NCBI GenBank assembly: GCA_024244705.1
Contig: JAAEOK010000037.1
Coordinates: forward strand, 1 to 64,000
Source of the DNA: Alphaproteobacteria bacterium
GTDB lineage: Bacteria; Pseudomonadota; Alphaproteobacteria; JAAEOK01
DNA: 64,000 bases
Reading direction: 5' to 3'
The position numbers and the translations under genes are program-made. Shown here piece after piece: positions 36,885 to 45,297 of this stretch; the first letter of the stretch is position 1, and each line of letters begins with the position of its first letter. The notes beneath the pieces were generated by a model. The model did not search any database, was not told where the DNA came from, and saw only the letters and a list, made by a program, of their open reading frames with translations.

Positions 36885-36891
36885 CCTCCTC
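36885..36891 (-). promoter_or_regulatory. Strong ribosome binding site pointing to an ATT start codon
   Basis: Minus-strand GAGGAGG, 5 bases from ATT 36879 and 32 bases from the next candidate TTG 36852. It lies between the stop of the E1 alpha gene (36914) and the start of E1 beta. Confidence 0.7.
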
Positions 36892-36913
36892 AGATTACCG
36901 AACGACCGCGCCG

Positions 36914-37882
36914 TCAGATATAACGAACGTATACATCGGTCGCCACTTGCTCGGGCACAGGTCGCGGGGCGGCACGAGCCGCCTGAACCGCCTCATCGAT
37001 GAGACGGTCGACCGTGGCGTCGATTTCATCGAGCTGAGCGGGTTCGAGCAGTGCGGCATCGATCACGCGCGCGCGGAACACCGTCAAGCAATCCTGTTCC
37101 TTGCGCATCGCCTCTTTTTCCTCGGCGGTGCGATAGGTATCCGCATCGCCGCTGAAGTGTCCGTAATAACGCGGCAACACAATCTGAAGCAAAGTGGGTC
37201 CCGCGCCATCGCGCGCACGGGAAATCGCACGCCGGCCGGCTTCGTGGACCGCGAAAAAATCCAGGCCGTCGACACGCTCGGCAGGAATTCCATAACCCTC
37301 GGCTCTTTTGAGAATGTCGCCGGCGACCGCCCACGAACTGCTGGTCGCTTCGGCAAAACCGTTGTCTTCAACCACAAAAATAACCGGCAGGTCCCATACG
37401 CGCGCCAAATTTAGAGACTCGGCCGTGGTCCCTTGGTTGATGCCGCCGTCACCGGTAAATGCAACCGCCACGCCGTGGGTCTTGCGGCATTTGGCGGCCA
37501 ATGCGGCGCCACAGGCAATCGGCGGCGCACCGCCGACAATCCCATTGGCGCCAAGCATGCCCTTGTCGAGGTCGGCAATGTGCATCGAGCCGCCTTTGCC
37601 GCGGCAGGTGCCCGTCGCGCGTCCAAAAATTTCCGCCATCATGCCTTCGGGATCGCATCCCTTTGCGATGCTATGACCATGGCCGCGATGGGTCGATGCG
37701 ATGCGGTCCTGGTCGTCGAGGTGCAGGCAAATTCCGACAGCCGATGCCTCTTGCCCGGCATAGAGATGAACGGCGCCCGGGATGTCTCCGGTCGCCATTT
37801 CCAGGTTCACACGTTCTTCAAAAACCCGGATCGTCTTCATCAGACGATAGGCCGCAAGCAGTTCATCCCGCGCCAACTGCAT
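36914..37882 (-). CDS. acoA: AcoA-like E1 alpha subunit (thiamine-diphosphate dependent)
   Basis: 322-residue alpha subunit of an acetoin/2-oxoacid dehydrogenase E1. Seen: RVFEERVNLEMATGDIPGAVHLYAGQ in pieces (RVFEERV near 19, GAVHLYAGQEA near 36-46), STHRGHGHSIAKG near 63-75, RGKGGSMHI near 94-102, the ThDP-binding motif GDGGINQGT near 142-150 with VEDNGFAEAT further on. AAGGAGAT lies 6 bases before the ATG at 37882. With E1 beta and E2 it makes a complex that converts acetoin or a 2-oxoacid to an acyl-CoA and, for acetoin, acetaldehyde. The exact substrate depends on the upstream pathway. Confidence 0.88.
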   Translation of the reverse strand: MQLARDELLAAYRLMKTIRVFEERVNLEMATGDIPGAVHLYAGQEASAVGICLHLDDQDRIASTHRGHGHSIAKGCDPEGMMAEIFGRATGTCRGKGGSMHIADLDKGMLGANGIVGGAPPIACGAALAAKCRKTHGVAVAFTGDGGINQGTTAESLNLARVWDLPVIFVVEDNGFAEATSSSWAVAGDILKRAEGYGIPAERVDGLDFFAVHEAGRRAISRARDGAGPTLLQIVLPRYYGHFSGDADTYRTAEEKEAMRKEQDCLTVFRARVIDAALLEPAQLDEIDATVDRLIDEAVQAARAAPRPVPEQVATDVYVRYI

Positions 37883-37996
37883 CCGTATCTCCTTGTCCAG
37901 TCAGCGGGCTGAACCCGCCAGATTCGATTGCTAAATCCCGATCGACGATCTAGCCCAACAAGTATCGCCTCAGTCAAGCCGTCGAGGCTCTTGCGG

Positions 37997-38926
37997 CTAG
38001 TCGCCCGGTCCGCTGACCTGTCTTCGTGTCGTGCCATCAAGCCCGCCGACGATCGCCCACTCGGCGAAATTCTCCGGCGTGCGTTCCCAAGCCTCGGCCC
38101 GCCACGCTGCCGTGCAGTAATCCTCATCGGCATAATACTCGGCTAATCCTCCGGCGGGATTATGCACATACCAGAAATAGGCCGAAGAGACGGGATGACG
38201 ACCCGGTCCGATCTGGGTCTTCCAGCCGCACCGATTGACGTGCATGCCACCGCCAAACACCTCATGGACGTCGCGCACTGTAAACGCCACATGATTGAGC
38301 CCCCGCTTGCGGTCCGGCGTCTGAAGCAGGAAGAGATTGTGGTGCCCGCCGTCTGCGGTGCAGCGCAGGAAAAAGCCCGCTTCGGGGTAATAGTCCGACA
38401 GAACGAAGCCTAAGGAATCCTGATAAAACCGCACCGCGGCCATGACGTCCGGCGTGAACAGGACCACATGTCCGATATTCAGCGGATTTGCCCGCTCATA
38501 TACAGGTGCCCGTTGGTCGATCCGAAGAACGCTGCCGGCCATGTTCATGCCGGGTTCGCCGTTGTCAAATGCGCGCCGACGCGACACACGAAAGCTCAGA
38601 CTCAAGCCATCGATATCCGAACAGGCCGGTCCGTCCTCACCTTCGGCAACTTTGAAATTTTCGGATAGGCGCCCGACTACATCGTCGAGAGCGCGCCCGT
38701 CCTCGACCCCCCACACCACGCGGCGCAAGGTGGACCCATGTTCGAAGGCGGGCGGCAGCGCGGGGTCGTTGGTGGGGCGCAGAACCACCTCGGCACCGTC
38801 GCGGGTCTCGAAGCGAGCGCCAGCGGCATCGCGCTCGACAAGGGCGAGCCCCCAGTCATCGAAGAACTTTACGCATTTATCTAGATCCTCGACGCCATAT
38901 ACCACCTTGTCGATTCCGGTGATCAT
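37997..38926 (-). CDS. Two-module VOC protein, extradiol-dioxygenase-like
   Basis: 309 residues with two vicinal-oxygen-chelate modules. N-terminal module: GIDKVVYGVEDLDKCVKFF near 4-22. C-terminal module: metal His in NIGHVVLFTPDVMAAVRFY near 150-168, second His in GLNHVAFTVRDVHEVF near 208-223 and acidic ligand in LAEYYADED near 259-267. This is the layout of type I extradiol dioxygenases that open catechols between ring carbons. In the run it lies between the acetoin-dehydrogenase-like genes and aspartate dehydrogenase. Hydrolase partners for a meta-cleavage product are encoded upstream, consistent with ring opening, though a non-dioxygenase VOC role cannot be excluded. Confidence 0.8.
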   Translation of the reverse strand: MITGIDKVVYGVEDLDKCVKFFDDWGLALVERDAAGARFETRDGAEVVLRPTNDPALPPAFEHGSTLRRVVWGVEDGRALDDVVGRLSENFKVAEGEDGPACSDIDGLSLSFRVSRRRAFDNGEPGMNMAGSVLRIDQRAPVYERANPLNIGHVVLFTPDVMAAVRFYQDSLGFVLSDYYPEAGFFLRCTADGGHHNLFLLQTPDRKRGLNHVAFTVRDVHEVFGGGMHVNRCGWKTQIGPGRHPVSSAYFWYVHNPAGGLAEYYADEDYCTAAWRAEAWERTPENFAEWAIVGGLDGTTRRQVSGPGD

Positions 38927-39013
38927 CGCGGAAAACCTCCCTTCGAATGGAACCCACCGATTGATTTGCTTTGCGATTTCATGACTTCCCGATCTAGGCC
39001 ATCCAGGAATGCG

Positions 39014-39814
39014 TCAAATGCGGACTTGCCGAACCTTGTTACGTAAATAGCGAACGACGCTCATTGCGGTCAGCGCCGAGGATTTCGGATTATCGGGAAG
39101 CGGTCGCCCCGCGACGGTAACGTCCAGCAGACCAAAAGCGCCTTCAGCGATCAGATTGTGCGTATTGCCATTCATCGCGGGGTCGGCGACCAGCCTCACA
39201 TCGGTCGCGTCGAAGCCGAGTCCTGCCAAGGCAACTGTCGCCGCCACGTTCGCATTCTTGGGATAGCGTTGCGCCGCATCCCGCGCGGATCCCTGATAAA
39301 ACGCAAATTCTTCGGTTAGCGCGTGAAGATCGCAGGCGTTCTCCGCCGGAGTACCAAGCCAGCTCAGCGGTGGCTTGCGCGCGGTGTAGGCAACCCGGTC
39401 TAAGCCGCCTTCACGCGCCGCCGCCAACGCATCGATAGCGGCCACGGCGCCGGAAAGCAGATCGAGTTTTCCGCCGCCTTGCGCCGCCGCGGATTCTAGA
39501 TCTCGATTTAGGGCGGAATCCGCCAGAGCGCCAACCGACACGATGCCGAGCGGAATGCCGCGTTCTAGAACCGCCGGTCCATGTGCGGCCACTGCGGCAT
39601 GTCCGGCGCATTCGATCGCCAAATCGGGATTGCCCTCGAGTTGCTCGACCGAGGTTATGACATTCGACCCGCGACCGGCGCAGGCTTGCGCCGCCGCCTC
39701 ACGGCCTGGGCGCGCCATGATCCATGACACATCAAGGTTCGGATCTTTGGCGATCGAACCGGTGACGTAATCGGCGATCGCGCCATAGCCAATCATCAAT
39801 ATCGACAGCGCCAA
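39014..39814 (-). CDS. L-aspartate dehydrogenase family protein
   Basis: 266-residue NAD(P)-dependent enzyme related to NadX, which interconverts aspartate and iminoaspartate/oxaloacetate with ammonia. Seen: Rossmann motif MIGYGAIADY near 7-16, ECAGHAAVAAHG near 68-79, SVGALAD near 93-99, LSGAVAAIDALAAA near 119-132, RKPPLSWLGTPAE near 145-157 and the typical RYPKNANVAATVALAGLG near 183-200 with the active-site Lys-Asn pair. No nadA or nadC is nearby, so it more likely serves catabolism, for example reductive amination or release of ammonia from a pathway imine. It starts 4 bases after the ThDP gene ends. Confidence 0.87.
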   Translation of the reverse strand: MALSILMIGYGAIADYVTGSIAKDPNLDVSWIMARPGREAAAQACAGRGSNVITSVEQLEGNPDLAIECAGHAAVAAHGPAVLERGIPLGIVSVGALADSALNRDLESAAAQGGGKLDLLSGAVAAIDALAAAREGGLDRVAYTARKPPLSWLGTPAENACDLHALTEEFAFYQGSARDAAQRYPKNANVAATVALAGLGFDATDVRLVADPAMNGNTHNLIAEGAFGLLDVTVAGRPLPDNPKSSALTAMSVVRYLRNKVRQVRI

Positions 39815-39817
39815 AGC

Positions 39818-41476
39818 TCAGACCCCTACTCTTTCAGCAATCCGCACCGCTGGGCCCGCGAATGGCTGGGCGAAATCACCAATCGCCGCCATGTCGATTT
39901 CCACCATCCGGGGCCCTTTCGAATTCAAGGCCCCGCCTAAGGACTCCTCCACCCTTTCCAGACTTTCCAGGCGATCATGTTTCATGCCGATTGCGTGGCA
40001 GATTTGGGAGAAATCCGGCGTCAAGAGATCGGTGTAGTAGTGGCGCCCGCCAAAATGGGCATCCTGAATGTTCTTGATGACTCCATAACCGCGGCTGTTC
40101 ATGACAACGATTACAAGATCGATCTGTTCTTGGACCGCAGTCGCCAACTCACCAAGACAGAGTTGCAATCCGCCATCCCCAAGCAGAGCCAATGTCGGCT
40201 GGCCTTCCGCGGCCAAAGACGCGCCAATCGCCATCGGCAAACCTTGCCCGATGCCGCCGCCGACGGCGTGGACGCCATGGCGCGGGTCGGTCAACGACGG
40301 CGCGCGATTTCCCCAGGAACTGTTCAAAATGGTGACGTCGCGTACCCAAATCGTATCGTGGCCGGCCGCCGCCCGGATTCCGTCGGCAATGCGGACGTAC
40401 GGCCCCAATCCGGCCTCGACCATGTTCTCGGCGGCTCCACGCGCCGCACTGAGATCGGCGGCAAATCCTGGATCGACGTTGATGCGGCCCTCGAGCCTAT
40501 CGGCCAAGCCGGATAGCACCAGGTGCGCGTCGCCCTGGAGAAATGCATCGCAGGGATAGGCTCGGTCCTTTGCCCCGGGTTCCACATCCACCTGATAGAG
40601 CGGCCGTGGCAGTTTGAGGCCGTATTTGAGCGTCTCGTTGCTGCGAAGATGAGATCCAACGACGAGCACGGCATCGCAGGTTTGATAGAAATCCTCGACC
40701 GGTCGATGCATGGTGAAAGCGCCAAGCGACATCGGATCGGTCTCCGGCAGAATGCCCCTACCCTGTGTGCTCGTGACGACCCCGAAACCGATTTCGACGA
40801 GGCGAGCGACCGCCGCCGCTGCGCCGCGTGCTCCACCACCTAGCCAGAGTAAAGGTCGCCTGGCCCCGCCTAATTCCTCGGCAAGGCGATCCAGGGCACC
40901 CTCCGCCGGTTCCTGAATGTCGACGAGGTCCGGCACGAGATCGACAGAACCCACCGCCAATGCCCCCTGGATATCAATCGGGATCTCGATGCTGACCGGA
41001 CCGGTCGGTGCGGTCAGCGCGATTTTCGCGGCGCGCCTAAGCGTCGAACATGCGGCCTCGGCGCTCGAAATCCGAAACGCAGCCTTGGAAACTGCCTTCA
41101 ACATCGTCAATTGGTCGCGCGCCTCATGGATGAATCCCTTCCCGCGATCGAGGTGGGGCGAATCGATCTGACCGGTGATGTGAAGCAGAGGTGTCCCGGC
41201 CGTCTGCGCCTCGACCAACGCGCCGGCCGCGTTCCCAGCCGCGGTCCCGGTACTGGTAATGGCGACCCCCAGCCGGCCGGAAACTCGGGCATAGGCATCG
41301 GCCATATTGACGGCACCCGCCTCTCCCCGGGTCGGAACAAATCGCAGCCGATTACGAGAGCCGATCGCATCGAGGATCGGCATGTTGTGAATCGAGATGA
41401 CGCCAAACGCAGTCCTGACGTCACACGCCTCCAAAAACGACGCGACGACCGTGCCAACCGATACGCCCTTAGACAT
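39818..41476 (-). CDS. Thiamine-diphosphate enzyme of the acetolactate synthase/benzoylformate decarboxylase type
   Basis: 552-residue three-domain ThDP enzyme. Seen: catalytic Glu in PTRGEAGAVNMADAYAR near 48-64, central domain with LLWLGGGARGAAA, and C-terminal ThDP motif LALLGDGGLQLCLGEL near 428-443 running to VVMNSRGYG. It probably decarboxylates or carboligates a 2-oxoacid. No FAD-motif or small-subunit gene supports a biosynthetic acetolactate synthase. ATG 41476 overlaps the stop of the SDR gene by 8 bases (ATGTCTAA), so ATG 41500 in the track of the same frame is not used. A product such as acetoin or an aldehyde would fit the acetoin-dehydrogenase-like genes downstream; this link is inference. 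Confidence 0.85.
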   Translation of the reverse strand: MSKGVSVGTVVASFLEACDVRTAFGVISIHNMPILDAIGSRNRLRFVPTRGEAGAVNMADAYARVSGRLGVAITSTGTAAGNAAGALVEAQTAGTPLLHITGQIDSPHLDRGKGFIHEARDQLTMLKAVSKAAFRISSAEAACSTLRRAAKIALTAPTGPVSIEIPIDIQGALAVGSVDLVPDLVDIQEPAEGALDRLAEELGGARRPLLWLGGGARGAAAAVARLVEIGFGVVTSTQGRGILPETDPMSLGAFTMHRPVEDFYQTCDAVLVVGSHLRSNETLKYGLKLPRPLYQVDVEPGAKDRAYPCDAFLQGDAHLVLSGLADRLEGRINVDPGFAADLSAARGAAENMVEAGLGPYVRIADGIRAAAGHDTIWVRDVTILNSSWGNRAPSLTDPRHGVHAVGGGIGQGLPMAIGASLAAEGQPTLALLGDGGLQLCLGELATAVQEQIDLVIVVMNSRGYGVIKNIQDAHFGGRHYYTDLLTPDFSQICHAIGMKHDRLESLERVEESLGGALNSKGPRMVEIDMAAIGDFAQPFAGPAVRIAERVGV

Positions 41477-42260
41477 GGCGCGACAGCCCCCCTGAAACAT
41501 CGATCGCGGTCCCGGTCGAATAGGAGGCCCAGGGAGACGCGAGATAAGCGATCGCGCGCGCTACCTCCTGTGGATTGCCGAGGCGTCCGGCCGGGATGCC
41601 GCGGCGTGCGGCGAGGTCGGCCGCCCACGAATCCCAACTCTGGTCGCCGCCCGACTCGGCAAATCGTCGGCGCCATTGACCCGAATCGACAACACCGACA
41701 AGAACCGAATTGACCCTAATTCCCTTCGGCGCGAATTCCTGGGCCATCGAGTAGACCATGTTGAGAGCGCCTGCCCGTGCCGCCGAAGTCGCCACCATAT
41801 GCGGCTCGGGCTGGCGAGCAAGCAACGAGCTTACGCACACAATCGCCGCATTCGACGATCTTTCGAGCAGCGGTAGGAATGCGCGAGTCGGATGGATGAT
41901 CGAAAAGAACTTGAGGTCGAGTTCGGCGCGCCACGCATCATCGTCCGTATCTTCGAAGGTCGACACGCGGCCATGGCCCGCATTGTTCACGAGAATATCC
42001 AGCCGTTCGAACCGAGCCTCGACCGCCGCGGCGAATGCGGACACTTGCGCCGGATCCCGCACATCGCATCGTTCGGCGACGATACGATCGTTGTCGGCTA
42101 CACCGCGAAGTTCGTCTTCCGCGGCGCCAAGACGATCTCCATCACGGCCGCAAATCGCGACCGACGCCCCGGCGGACAGAAAGAGCCGCGCCGTCTCGAG
42201 GCCGATCCCAGAAGACCCTCCGGTGACCACGCTGGCAAAACCATCCAATTCAAGTTGCAT
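41469..42260 (-). CDS. SDR-fold protein lacking the YxxxK catalytic pair
   Basis: 263-residue short-chain dehydrogenase fold: TGGSSGIGLE near 14-23, ICGRDGD after beta-2, NNAGHG near 91-96, and Ser in VCVSSLLA near 142-149. At the position of the catalytic YxxxK the sequence reads PHMVATSAARAGALN, with no Tyr and Arg in place of Lys, and the remainder (SMAQEFAPKGIRVNSV) is normal. I recall that some atypical SDR families have SxxAR here, so it is probably a distinct subfamily rather than a damaged gene, but the usual proton-transfer mechanism cannot operate. It overlaps the ThDP gene and starts 12 bases after the IclR gene. Confidence 0.85.
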   Translation of the reverse strand: MQLELDGFASVVTGGSSGIGLETARLFLSAGASVAICGRDGDRLGAAEDELRGVADNDRIVAERCDVRDPAQVSAFAAAVEARFERLDILVNNAGHGRVSTFEDTDDDAWRAELDLKFFSIIHPTRAFLPLLERSSNAAIVCVSSLLARQPEPHMVATSAARAGALNMVYSMAQEFAPKGIRVNSVLVGVVDSGQWRRRFAESGGDQSWDSWAADLAARRGIPAGRLGNPQEVARAIAYLASPWASYSTGTAIDVSGGLSRHV

Positions 42261-42272
42261 TCTTGACGCGCC

Positions 42273-43082
42273 TCAAAAATTTACAGCGAGATCTCCATGC
42301 GGCCGGTAATTCAAGGCGCCCGAAATTTCATCCGCCGTCTCGCGAACCCTTGCGACCAAATCGTCGGTAATACTCGCGGCCGACGGGACGGTGAGGTTGA
42401 TCGCCGCGACAACCCCTCCCCTTTCATCGCGCACCGGCGCGGCGACGGCGGAGATCCCGGATTCGAAGAACGACTCGCTAACGGCATAGCCTCGCGTCCG
42501 GTCCTCAGCCAGAACTGCCTCGAGCTCCTCTACGGTGTGTGGCGTCTGCTTGGTGTAGACCGGGAGCCTCTCGACACGATCCCCATACAAGACACGGAGG
42601 TCCTCCGGTTCGAGATCGGCGAGCAGAACCCTCCCGAGCACGGTGGCATGGGCGGGCAGCCGGGCGCCGACATTGAGACTTCCGGAAAACGCGGACATTC
42701 CTACCGCTTTCAGGACGACCACGACTTCATCACCATCGCGTACCACAAGGTGCGCCGACAATCCGGTTGCGTCTCGTAAACTCTCGAGAAATGGGCGCGC
42801 GATTTCCGTCAGATCGAGGGACGCCAAATACTCGAAACCAATGCGAAGAACGCCAATGCCGAGTCGATAAGCATGCCCGCCTTTTTCGCGCTCAAGAATA
42901 CCGAGCGACTCAAGGGTCTGGGCGAGTCGGAACACGGTAGACCGCGGGATATCGAGCTCCTGCGCCATCTCGGGCGCGGTGACAAGGCGCCGATCGGCCG
43001 AAAACAACCGTAAGATCTCAACCGCCCGAACCACCGCTGGTATGACGTAGCGCCCACTTTGCACATTTTCCCCCGCGGTCAT
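42273..43082 (-). CDS. IclR-family transcriptional regulator
   Basis: 269-residue regulator. Seen: winged helix-turn-helix with AVVRAVEILRLFS near 16-28, TAPEMAQELDIPRSTVFRLAQTL in pieces (recognition helix IPRSTVFRLAQ near 43-53) and LGILEREKGGHAYRLG; the C-terminal effector domain has ATVLGRVLLADL near 137-148, GYAVSESFFESGISAVAAPV and a closing REAA-like region. The start at ATG 43082 overlaps the stop of the hydrolase gene (ATGA); the open frame to 43181 inside that gene is not used. IclR proteins bind an aromatic or small-acid effector and commonly control their own catabolic operon, which fits its position within this run. Confidence 0.9.
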   Translation of the reverse strand: MTAGENVQSGRYVIPAVVRAVEILRLFSADRRLVTAPEMAQELDIPRSTVFRLAQTLESLGILEREKGGHAYRLGIGVLRIGFEYLASLDLTEIARPFLESLRDATGLSAHLVVRDGDEVVVVLKAVGMSAFSGSLNVGARLPAHATVLGRVLLADLEPEDLRVLYGDRVERLPVYTKQTPHTVEELEAVLAEDRTRGYAVSESFFESGISAVAAPVRDERGGVVAAINLTVPSAASITDDLVARVRETADEISGALNYRPHGDLAVNF

Positions 43083-43933
43083 CGAACGACTCCAGAGAAT
43101 TCGCGAACAATGCGGTCGAAACGCTCGGGTGCCTCGATGTAGCTGGCATGGCCCGCTCCTTCGATCTCGACTAAGCCGCATTTGTCGCCGATCGCGTCGG
43201 CGATACGACGGCAGTCCGCGGGCGGCGTGATTCGGTCGGACTCTCCGCAGACAACGAGGCAGCGCGATTTGAGGTGCGGCAAGTCATCGTAGATATCTGC
43301 CTGAGACAGCATGCGCGCCGCCTTCAAATAGCCCCCAGAGTCTAGTCGCGAGAGATTGAAACGGACCAGGGCACTGTGTGCGGCGCATGGATTTGCAGAC
43401 AAAAGGGCCGGTGTTCGGTCAATGGCGTAGGCCTCGTTCCCGAGATGCTCGAACCGATCGATACGATCCTTGAGCCTCTTTGCGCTTTCTGCCGCCGGCA
43501 GGCGACCATGGCCGCTCGCCGGATCGGCTAGGATTAGGGCACGAACGAGGGCAGGCCATTTTGCGGCAAAACGCGTGGCGACCAGCGCACCCAGTGAGTG
43601 CCCGATCAATATGCAGTTTTCGATCGCACGACATTCGACGAGATCGGCGAGTGATCGCGCATAATCTTCGACCGTTGGCCAATCGGCGCTGATCGGCGAA
43701 CTGGCGCCATAACCTGGCGCGTCCCATGCCGTGACCGAGAACGAACCCGACAGCGAATCCAGCAAATAGACCCATGAGGCGGAACCCGACCCAATTCCGT
43801 GGAGCAAAACGATATCGGGGCCCCGCCCGGAGCATCGAAAGGCCAGCGACCCCGAAGGCGTCTTGCACATACGATCGGGGATCCGGTCGAGAATCGCCGA
43901 CCAGTTCGACGATATTTGGTCACCGGCCAGCAC
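43079..43933 (-). CDS. Alpha/beta hydrolase, possible meta-cleavage product hydrolase
   Basis: About 284-residue alpha/beta hydrolase. Seen: oxyanion motif LLHGIGSGSASW near 43-54, WDAPGYGAS, nucleophile elbow GHSLGA near 112-117, catalytic Asp region VVCGESDRITPP and His in EGAGHASYIEAPE near the end. Start placement is uncertain: GTG 43933 follows the cupin gene stop by 5 bases, whereas the longer frame to 44020 would overlap that gene by 82 bases and ATG 43870 is also possible. With an extradiol-like VOC protein in the same run, hydrolysis of a ring-cleavage product is a reasonable but unproven role. Coupled to iclR by ATGA. Confidence 0.85.
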   Translation of the reverse strand: MLAGDQISSNWSAILDRIPDRMCKTPSGSLAFRCSGRGPDIVLLHGIGSGSASWVYLLDSLSGSFSVTAWDAPGYGASSPISADWPTVEDYARSLADLVECRAIENCILIGHSLGALVATRFAAKWPALVRALILADPASGHGRLPAAESAKRLKDRIDRFEHLGNEAYAIDRTPALLSANPCAAHSALVRFNLSRLDSGGYLKAARMLSQADIYDDLPHLKSRCLVVCGESDRITPPADCRRIADAIGDKCGLVEIEGAGHASYIEAPERFDRIVREFSGVVR

Positions 43934-43938
43934 GATTC

Positions 43939-44484
43939 TCAGTCCCGCTTCAACTTGGCGAGGGGGTGGTTCGGCGGATAAGTCGGCAATACGGGACGGG
44001 GCGTCCCCAACATGACGCACATCAGCGCTTCCTCCTGACCGATATTGAGAAGCCCGCGATAGATCCGCGGCGGCACCGATACGACATCGCGTTCATTGAG
44101 AACCGTCTCGGCTTGCTCCCCGTCTTGCTCGAGAAAGAGGCGGATTTTCCCGCGCAACATGAAGAATACTTCTTCCACGTCGTCGTGGACGTGCATCGGC
44201 CCCTCGCAGCCCGCCGGCAGGGCCATGGTCGAGAATGTGAAATGTTCGGACGGAATGACCGCGGCGTCGGATTTCGCACCCGCAGCCCCGAGCCCGATGT
44301 AACGCATCTGAGCTCGCCGGTACTTTGGATCGTAATCGGCCTGGAACTTGAGTGCGTTCCAGTCATAGGTACGGTTTTCGAACCGCGCAATTCGAGTTTG
44401 TTCGAACCAAGCACCTAGGGCCATGCCGTCGGGCTTGTGCCAGCTTGGCAAGTCCTCTCCGGTATCACGGATGTCGTCTGCCAT
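43939..44484 (-). CDS. Cupin-domain protein
   Basis: 181-residue single-cupin protein. The first cupin motif reads GPMHVHDDVEEVFFMLRG near 97-114, with the two His and Glu that bind metal; the second is weaker around PPRIYRGLLNIGQEEA, where the usual His is replaced (YRG). This may mean a partial metal site. The N-terminal 70 residues contain a conserved-looking LPSWHKPDGMALGAWFEQ segment in pieces. It lies between an SDR and a hydrolase gene in the catabolic run and could be a small dioxygenase, isomerase or sensor. Confidence 0.78.
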   Translation of the reverse strand: MADDIRDTGEDLPSWHKPDGMALGAWFEQTRIARFENRTYDWNALKFQADYDPKYRRAQMRYIGLGAAGAKSDAAVIPSEHFTFSTMALPAGCEGPMHVHDDVEEVFFMLRGKIRLFLEQDGEQAETVLNERDVVSVPPRIYRGLLNIGQEEALMCVMLGTPRPVLPTYPPNHPLAKLKRD

Positions 44485-44514
44485 CGTCGAATTCCCTTTG
44501 GTTCCCGTTTCGTG

Positions 44515-45261
44515 TCAATTGAAAACAAAACCGCCATTGACGGCGATCAGCTGTCCGGTAACGAAATCGGCGGCCCCCGACAACAGATACAAGACCGTAC
44601 CCACCGCATCCTCCGGGTGCTGCGCGCGCGGCATCGCACGACCAGTCTCGTAGACTTGGTGGCGCTCAGGCGGCACATATTCGGTCGCCTCGCCACGCGT
44701 CAACCCAGGGGCGACCGTGTTCGCCGAAATCCCATACTCGCCTAGTTCTCGCGCCATGGCGCGACCCATCGCGATGACCGCCCCTTTGCTGGCGACGTAG
44801 TGCATCAACAGCGGCGCGCCCCACAGCGCGGTATCCGACGCAATGTTCACGACCTTGCCATTCCCGCTCTGCTTCAGATGGGGAAGCACCGCACGGGTCA
44901 TCAGCCAAGTTCCGCGAATATTGACGGTCATCACACGGTCCCAGGTCTCGATGTCGATGTCCTCCATCTTTTTGCCGCCAATACCGGTGACAATCGCGCC
45001 GTTATTGACTAGGCCATCGATACCACCCAGCGCTTCGGCAGACCCGGCGGCGCAACGGACGACCGATTCCGGATCGGCGAGGTCAAGCGGGACGAATTCG
45101 ACCCGACCGCCGCTTTTTTCGAGCCTCGCAGTCGTCTCTCGACCAACCTCATCAAGAATATCGGCAATCGCAACCCGGGCCCCGGCGGCGACGGCCGCCT
45201 CGGCGAATGCCGCGCCGAGACCTCTGGCGGCACCGGTGATCAGGACGCGTTTGCCAGACAA
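44515..45261 (-). CDS. Short-chain dehydrogenase/reductase
   Basis: 248-residue classical SDR: TGAARGLGAAF near 8-18, AIADILDE with an NAD-favouring Asp, NNGAIV near 86-91, Ser in NIASDTALWG near 136-145 and a complete YVASK near 152-156, closing VNGGFVFN. It is encoded 36 bases after the Rieske oxygenase gene. A cis-dihydrodiol or alcohol dehydrogenase role following ring oxygenation would fit, as inference. Confidence 0.87.
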   Translation of the reverse strand: MSGKRVLITGAARGLGAAFAEAAVAAGARVAIADILDEVGRETTARLEKSGGRVEFVPLDLADPESVVRCAAGSAEALGGIDGLVNNGAIVTGIGGKKMEDIDIETWDRVMTVNIRGTWLMTRAVLPHLKQSGNGKVVNIASDTALWGAPLLMHYVASKGAVIAMGRAMARELGEYGISANTVAPGLTRGEATEYVPPERHQVYETGRAMPRAQHPEDAVGTVLYLLSGAADFVTGQLIAVNGGFVFN

Positions 45262-45297
45262 ATCGATCGCTTTGGCAACCTCGGGCCGTGACTTCGG

